Part shown: positions 35,164-39,643 of the stretch, piece after piece
How positions within the stretch are numbered: the stretch's first letter is position 1
Layout of the letters: every line of letters begins with the position of its first letter
Origin: Loigolactobacillus iwatensis
GTDB lineage: Bacteria; Bacillota; Bacilli; Lactobacillales; Lactobacillaceae
Direction of reading: 5' to 3'
Length of the DNA stretch: 39,643 nt
Assembly (NCBI RefSeq): GCF_003950295.1
Contig: NZ_RHNP01000029.1
Coordinates: 1-39,643, forward strand
The notes under the pieces: generated by a model
Seen by the model: only the letters and a program-made list of their open reading frames with translations
The model's database searches: none
Told to the model about the DNA's origin: nothing
Program-made: the position numbers and the translations under genes

Positions 35164-36492
35164 CTACTCCAGATTCAAAATCCACATAAAGCCAAGGAAA
35201 ACGAAGAATAGAAGGTACATTATTGGGTGAACTTCCTTACCACGCTTGGCCGCAATCATTGTGATTGGGTAAACGATCACGCCTAAGGCAATCCCGTCAG
35301 AGATACTGTAGGTTAGTGGCATACCAATGACAATTAAAAAGGCTGGAATTGCAATTTCCATTTTTTCCCAGGAAATATGTTTCAATGATTGCGCCATCAT
35401 CACGCCAACCATAATTAAGGCTGGGGCCGTTACTTGATCGGTGACCACGGCCAATAATGGCGAAAAGAATAGACCTAAAATGAACATAACACCTGTGACG
35501 ACGGCGGTCAGGCCAGAACGACCACCAACCGCAATTCCCGCAGATGATTCAACGTAAGCACCAACTGGTGAAGTTCCTAATACTGATCCGGCTAGCATGG
35601 CGGTTGAATCGGACATTAATGCCTTACCAACTCGTGGCATTTTGTTATCCTTCATAAAACCGGCTTGCTGGGCTAAACCAACTAAAGTTCCTGCTGTGTC
35701 AAAAAAGGTCACTAGTAAGAAGGTTAAAACAACAACCCACAGCTGCACGGTATTGATATCACCAATGTGCATTACCCCAACACCAAATGTTGGTGCCAAG
35801 CTTGGTGCACCAGCAATCCAATGGGTTGGCGCCGAAATTAAGCCGGTTGCTAAGCCCAAAATTGCCGTTAGAGCCATGCCGATAAAAATACCACCTGGTA
35901 CGTTTCTAACTAACAATACTGCCGTAACAATTAGACCAAAAACGGTCAGCCAAGTTGTCCCGCTAAATGAACCTAAACCAACAAGCGTTGATTTATTTGC
36001 CACGATTAATCCGCCATTACTTAAACCTAAAAACGCAATGAATAAACCAATGCCGCTTGAAATTGCGTACTTTAAATCACTGGGAATAGCATCGATAATT
36101 AATTCACGTAATTTGAAAACGGTAATTACCATAAAAATCAGTGAAGCGACAAATACGCCTGCCAGAGCAGTTTGCCACGGTATTTTCATACCGATGACAA
36201 CCGAATAGGCAAAGAAGGCGTTGATTCCTAGTGCTGGCGCCGTAGCAATTGGATATTTTGCCAAAACACCCATCAAGATACACCCCAGCGCACTCGCCAA
36301 GGCCGTTGCTGTAAAAACAGCCCCTTTATTCATACCCGCTGCCCCTAAAACACTTGGATTAACGAATAAAATATACGCCATTGAAATAAATGTTGTAAAG
36401 CCTGCTAAAATTTCCCGTTGAACCGTCGTATTTAACTCATCCAGCTGAAAATATTTTTTAATGCCTGTCACCTGGCCATCCCTACTCTCCAT
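35164..36492 (-). CDS. NCS2-family purine permease (AzgA/PbuG type)
   Basis: Proton-coupled uptake of a purine base, probably guanine/hypoxanthine or adenine. About 442 residues with 12-14 membrane segments. AzgA-branch motifs are clear: REILAGFTTFISMAYILFVN, then TAPALGINAFFAYSVV, TFFDTAGTLVGLA and TSPVGAYVESSAGI. The open frame starts at a TTG; I use the ATG at 36492, behind GGACGGA. A GTG seven codons further in, behind GTAGGGA, would fit the usual IKKYFQLDE start just as well. No purine riboswitch is recognisable in the leader. Confidence 0.92.
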   Translation of the reverse strand: MESRDGQVTGIKKYFQLDELNTTVQREILAGFTTFISMAYILFVNPSVLGAAGMNKGAVFTATALASALGCILMGVLAKYPIATAPALGINAFFAYSVVIGMKIPWQTALAGVFVASLIFMVITVFKLRELIIDAIPSDLKYAISSGIGLFIAFLGLSNGGLIVANKSTLVGLGSFSGTTWLTVFGLIVTAVLLVRNVPGGIFIGMALTAILGLATGLISAPTHWIAGAPSLAPTFGVGVMHIGDINTVQLWVVVLTFLLVTFFDTAGTLVGLAQQAGFMKDNKMPRVGKALMSDSTAMLAGSVLGTSPVGAYVESSAGIAVGGRSGLTAVVTGVMFILGLFFSPLLAVVTDQVTAPALIMVGVMMAQSLKHISWEKMEIAIPAFLIVIGMPLTYSISDGIALGVIVYPITMIAAKRGKEVHPIMYLLFFVFLGFMWILNLE

Positions 36493-36523
36493 ATAATAAA
36501 ATCCGTCCAAAACAACAGTTTAA

Positions 36524-36551
36524 ATCATATAATAGGTGAATTTGAATGTAA
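36524..36551 (-). promoter_or_regulatory. Candidate promoter of the purine permease
   Basis: Minus strand: TTACAT (36546-36551), a 16-base spacer and TATGAT (36524-36529), 31 bases before the chosen start. The leader is too short for an aptamer if this is the start site. Confidence 0.45.
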
Positions 36552-36673
36552 ATAGCCGTTGAGCATTTAGCTCCAATCTTTACCGGCCTAATCTAGTCAC
36601 AACAAACCAGCTCCCCAATATCAAATTAACCATTTAAATCCCCAAAAGCGATGGAATCTTACGTCAATTTTTC

Positions 36674-36730
36674 ATCTAGGCGGCTTTCCAAACACTCCTA
36701 GAATTGCTAAACACCTTTGGCGTACGCTCT
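36674..36730. repeat. Remnant of the intergenic repeats
   Basis: Contains GGCGGCTTTCCAAACACTC, the inverted end of the larger repeats, followed by ACCTTTGGCGTACGCTCT. Reversed, the latter matches the tail of the type-A repeat at about 403-420 with one difference. It fills part of the gap between the divergent purine permease and DegV genes. Confidence 0.55.
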
Positions 36731-36755
36731 AATAAAATTCATTGAGGCTTAAGGA

Positions 36756-36783
36756 TTGCCTTTGTAAAAAATGAGCGTAAAAT
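36756..36783 (+). promoter_or_regulatory. Candidate degV promoter
   Basis: TTGCCT (36756-36761), 16 bases, TAAAAT (36778-36783), 34 bases before the start codon. Confidence 0.45.
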
Positions 36784-36816
36784 AAGGTAGATAAATGCGA
36801 ACTAAAGGAGTCCATC

Positions 36817-37686
36817 ATGTATCAGTTATTAACCGATTCAGCCGTTGATCTCCCCTACCAAGTTCTTGCCGATAAACACGTCGATTTTGTGTCGATGCAG
36901 GTTGACATAAACGGGGAAGATTTTAAAGACGACTTAGAGCACCACTTTGATTTAAAACATTTCTATCAACAAATTGATAAAGGCGTCATGCCATCAACTA
37001 CACAAATTAACGTTGGTCAGTTTGTGGCATTCTTTAAGCCTTACGTTGAGGCCAAAATATCAATTTTATACCTTGGTTTCTCTTCTGGACTCAGTGGCAC
37101 TTATAATAGCGCCCTACAGGCCAAAGAGATGTTACTTAATGATTATCCCGACGCGCAAATTTACTTGGTTGATTCATTGGCTGCCTGTTGTGGTGAAGGC
37201 TTAATGTTGCTGGACGCCATTGATAAACGGGATGCTGGGATGCCGATTGATGAACTTGCTAATTGGCTAACCACTAATGCCTTACATTACCGCCAGTGGT
37301 TCACCGTTGATGATCTTAACTATCTCTATCACGGCGGTCGGGTATCGCGTACCTCGGCCACCGTTGGCTCACTGCTACATATTAAACCAGTGATGGACGT
37401 AGATACTGTCGGCCACTTGCGCGTCGTTAAAAAGGCCCGCTCACGTCGGCGGTCACTAGAGACATTGGCTGCTAACACACTGGAGACACTTGCCAATTAT
37501 GAAAATCCTAGAATTATCATCGCCACTAGTGCTGCACCAGATGCCGCTAAGCTAGTCCACGACCAATTAATTGCTAGTGTTCCCAACGCACAAATTCTAC
37601 TTGAACACATTGGTCCAACCATTGCTAGCCATACTGGCTTAGGCTGTGTCGCGGTTTTCTCATTAGGCGTCACGAAACGCGCTTAA
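36817..37686 (+). CDS. DegV family fatty-acid-binding protein (FakB-like)
   Basis: Binds a fatty acid and presents it to the kinase FakA for phosphorylation, feeding exogenous fatty acids into phospholipids. 289 residues of the normal length. The lipid-binding signatures are present: DSAVDLP (7-13), PSTTQ (59-63), SSGLSGTYNSA (89-99), a GGRVSRT loop and the conserved histidine in ASHTGLG near 270. AAAGGAG lies before the ATG. Single-gene unit. Which fatty acid it prefers cannot be seen. Confidence 0.93.
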   Translation: MYQLLTDSAVDLPYQVLADKHVDFVSMQVDINGEDFKDDLEHHFDLKHFYQQIDKGVMPSTTQINVGQFVAFFKPYVEAKISILYLGFSSGLSGTYNSALQAKEMLLNDYPDAQIYLVDSLAACCGEGLMLLDAIDKRDAGMPIDELANWLTTNALHYRQWFTVDDLNYLYHGGRVSRTSATVGSLLHIKPVMDVDTVGHLRVVKKARSRRRSLETLAANTLETLANYENPRIIIATSAAPDAAKLVHDQLIASVPNAQILLEHIGPTIASHTGLGCVAVFSLGVTKRA

Positions 37687-37828
37687 ACTGCTGTGAAAAA
37701 GACTGCCCTTTAGCTGGGAATGGGCCAAAAATCAGTTTTGGGTTTACTATGACGTAGGCCAATCCAATAATAGCGCGCTGGTTATTGAATTAGCTGTAGT
37801 CGTGTTTGTCCAACCTATTGGGCAAAGC

Positions 37829-37858
37829 AAAAAGCTTACCGATTACGGTAAGCTTTTT
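37829..37858. terminator. Bidirectional terminator
   Basis: Perfect 13-bp stem AAAAAGCTTACCG / CGGTAAGCTTTTT with a four-base loop, between degV (+) and the second RumA-type gene (-). Confidence 0.92.
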
Positions 37859-37886
37859 ATGTGTCTAAAATTTTAATTTTTAAAAC

Positions 37887-39251
37887 TTAATCCAAGCTCA
37901 ACATTGTGACACTCTCGATGTGTTGCGTTTGAGGGAACATATCCACTGGTTGGGTTTCTTTTGCGTGATAACCAAATTCTTGTAACAAACTCAAATCACG
38001 AGCCAATGTTGCTGGGTTACAACTAACATAAACCACTCGCTTTGGCTTCATTTGGCCAACTGCATCGACAAATGATTTGGCCAAGCCTTTGCGTGGTGGA
38101 TCAACCATCAAAACGTCAGCTTCTAATCCATCGGCCTTCCACTGTTGCATCACTTCTTCAGCCTTGCCAGCTTCAAATTTCACGTTATGGATACCATTTA
38201 ATTTAGCGTTTCGCTTTGCATCGGCTACTGCTGGAACGACAACTTCAACACCGTAAACGTACTTTGCGTGTTGCGCCATTGCAAGTGACATCGTTCCGAT
38301 ACCTGAATAAGCATCGATAACAACTTCCTTACCGGTTAAGCCGGCTTGCTCAATGGCACGTGTGTATAAACGTTCAGTCTGAACTGGATTAACTTGATAG
38401 AATGATAACGCCGAAATATCGAAGTTTAAACCAAGAATTTGATCGCGAATGAATGACTTGCCGTATAACTTCTTAACCGTCCGGCCAAGTACAACGTTCG
38501 TATTCTTAGGATTAACACTTTGCATAATACTAACAACTTCAGGTATTTTATTTAAAATACCCGCAATTAATTCGTTCAAATGCGGTACATCTCTTGTGCG
38601 CGTGATTAAAATAACCATCATTTCGTGGCTAAAATGACCACGGCGAATCATGATATTACGCATAACCCCTTTTTGCTGGGATTCATTGTACGGCGCAACG
38701 TTATATTGGCGCAATAAGTCGCGAATAATCACAATGGCCTTATCAATGGCTGGATCCTGAATATAATAATCCTCCATTGGCACCAAATTATGACTACCCT
38801 TTCGGTAAAAGCCAGTCTGAATTTCACCGTAAAGCATCCGTACTGGTACTTGCGCCTTATTCCGGTAGGCGTAAGGCTTTTCCATACCAATTGTTGGTAA
38901 CACGGGAATATCTAAATGACTCTTTTGGAAGACCTCAGCGATTTGGTGTTGCTTGAACTTCAACTGACCTTCATAGCTTAAATGGCCTAATGGCGCAATT
39001 CCGGTTTGCATGTATGCTTTATCTTTTAAGTCAACTCGATCAGGACTTGTTGTCAGCAATTCTAATGCACGAGCAAAGCCAAAGTTCTTGCCTGTTTTGG
39101 TCACAACAAGTTTGACCTTTTCTCCCGGTAAAGTATCCGCGACAAACAAAGGGTAGCCGTCAACCTTGGCAACACCCATTCCTTCATAAGTTAAATCTTC
39201 AATATCAACTGTTAGTTCTTGATTTTTTTCAACTGGTGCCGTTGTTTTCAT
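37887..39251 (-). CDS. rlmD: RumA/RlmCD-type 23S rRNA (uracil-5-)-methyltransferase, second copy
   Basis: SAM-dependent RNA m5U methyltransferase, 454 residues. TRAM domain (about 10-66), central domain, and a catalytic domain with DAYSGIGTMSLA, VDPPRKGL and the nucleophile cysteine in YVSCNPATLARD. As in the paralogue at 21207-22610, the iron-sulfur cysteines are missing (the region reads DKAYMQTGIAPLGHLSY). The two proteins differ widely outside the motifs, so this is old duplication rather than recent copying. An AGGAG site precedes the ATG. The symbol is the usual family annotation, not proof of target. Confidence 0.93.
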   Translation of the reverse strand: MKTTAPVEKNQELTVDIEDLTYEGMGVAKVDGYPLFVADTLPGEKVKLVVTKTGKNFGFARALELLTTSPDRVDLKDKAYMQTGIAPLGHLSYEGQLKFKQHQIAEVFQKSHLDIPVLPTIGMEKPYAYRNKAQVPVRMLYGEIQTGFYRKGSHNLVPMEDYYIQDPAIDKAIVIIRDLLRQYNVAPYNESQQKGVMRNIMIRRGHFSHEMMVILITRTRDVPHLNELIAGILNKIPEVVSIMQSVNPKNTNVVLGRTVKKLYGKSFIRDQILGLNFDISALSFYQVNPVQTERLYTRAIEQAGLTGKEVVIDAYSGIGTMSLAMAQHAKYVYGVEVVVPAVADAKRNAKLNGIHNVKFEAGKAEEVMQQWKADGLEADVLMVDPPRKGLAKSFVDAVGQMKPKRVVYVSCNPATLARDLSLLQEFGYHAKETQPVDMFPQTQHIESVTMLSLD

Positions 39252-39585
39252 AAAATCTCCTATTCTTAAAACCTTATCTACGAATTTGTTTCATACTGCG
39301 ACTAATCATACCATATTTCAGAAAAAGTACCACTATTCTAAGAATATCAATCTCCGTGTCTAAAAGCCGTCTGAATTTTACCTCGCCATTGAGATTGACT
39401 GGCAATAAATTTACATCTTTAAACCAGCTATGCTTATCCCGCCAGCAATACCTGCCAACTACTGTTTCATCATTGTTAAGCAGTAAATCAAAAAAGCCAG
39501 CTGGCCTAACTTCACTATAGCAAGTAAATCACTCACTGTGGTGGAATTGCGCCAACTAACTTTGTTGGCTCTATACTTTTTCCTG
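39252..39585. other. Intergenic stretch, no gene seen
   Basis: About 330 bases upstream of the methyltransferase with no convincing coding frame. A short perfect palindrome GCCAGCTGGC lies near 39498 and an imperfect inverted repeat (GCCAAC / GTTGGC) near 39551-39569. Confidence 0.4.
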
Positions 39586-39615
39586 TTGATCGTTTACAAA
39601 GTGGTAAACTATTAA
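39586..39615 (+). promoter_or_regulatory. Promoter with operator-like palindrome for a gene beyond the window
   Basis: TTGATC (39586-39591), an 18-base spacer and TATTAA (39610-39615). The spacer is exactly the inverted repeat GTTTAC-AAAGTG-GTAAAC (39592-39609), which looks like a repressor binding site. The controlled gene would begin past 39643. Confidence 0.45.
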
Positions 39616-39643
39616 CAGGATTTTTTGGGCCCTTGAATTTACA

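Noticed and set aside
35597-36208. Long open frame (203 codons) on the plus strand
   Set aside because: It is antisense to the clearly real NCS2 permease, has no ribosome-binding site and has the low-complexity composition expected from the complement of a membrane-protein gene.
36493-36640. Purine riboswitch upstream of the NCS2 permease
   Set aside because: None of the conserved loop or junction sequences of the guanine/adenine aptamer could be found, and the likely promoter leaves too short a leader.
37690-37800. Another degenerate type-A repeat after degV
   Set aside because: Only short matches (ATCAGTTTTGGGTT and GTGAAAAAGACTG) are visible; too weak to call.

Overview
The window is a chromosomal stretch from a low-GC Gram-positive bacterium, almost certainly a member of the Lactobacillaceae. 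The evidence is the gene content: ClpE with a CtsR operator, a DUF1827 gene right behind clpE, a ptsH-ptsI operon, a YkuJ-type gene, LafA/LafB-type glycolipid synthases, DUF4828 and DUF3284 proteins and a MucBP-like protein. Strong AGGAGG ribosome-binding sites and extended -10 promoters (TGn-TATAAT) are frequent. I cannot name the genus from sequence alone. There is no prophage, plasmid module, transposase or CRISPR array. The protein-coding content is mostly housekeeping; the unusual material is between the genes.

Layout. 1-6.5 kb (minus strand): lipoteichoic acid synthase, a YkuJ-like protein, then a three-gene operon (lafA, lafB, YbhN-type membrane protein) that should make the glycolipid anchor of lipoteichoic acid. 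6.7-8.7 kb: ptsH-ptsI with cre-like sites upstream. 9-12.1 kb: a small orphan gene, clpE with a CtsR box, and DUF1827. 12.3-13.4 kb: a MucBP-like protein without an export signal. 13.5-18.2 kb (minus): prfC, a CNNM/CBS protein and an AI-2E-family permease. 18.3-22.6 kb: a GNAT enzyme, DUF402, recX and a RumA-type RNA methyltransferase. 22.8-26.2 kb: an aldehyde dehydrogenase, galU and a YihY protein. 26.6-28.7 kb: a flavodoxin, a GT2 glycosyltransferase, a small membrane protein and tRNA-Arg(CCT). 28.9-33.1 kb: DUF3284, a DEAD-box helicase with an oxidoreductase, DUF4828 and a membrane-anchored GH25-like protein lacking the usual catalytic residues. 33.7-39.3 kb: an APC permease, an NCS2 purine permease, a DegV/FakB protein and a second RumA-type methyltransferase.

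How the genes connect. GalU supplies UDP-glucose, which LafA-type enzymes use to make glucosyl-diacylglycerol. LafB extends it and LtaS builds the polyglycerolphosphate chain on such anchors, so an envelope-glycolipid pathway is spread across the window. HPr/EI link sugar uptake with carbon catabolite control.

The main novelty candidate is a family of non-coding intergenic repeats. Large copies (roughly 220-330 bp) and small ones (70-110 bp) are bounded by inverted ends of the type GTGTTTGAAAAAGC(G/A)G. They occur at 16.6, 18.8, 20.6, 20.85, 27.1, 33.1 and 33.35 kb, twice as head-to-tail dimers, with conserved internal hairpins. A second, terminator-like repeat (AGAGGCTGGGACAAAAGTCC type; 0.35, 22.6, 28.8 kb and a variant at 18.9 kb) has related ends and an internal motif in common, which suggests that both belong to one superfamily of small mobile or structured elements.
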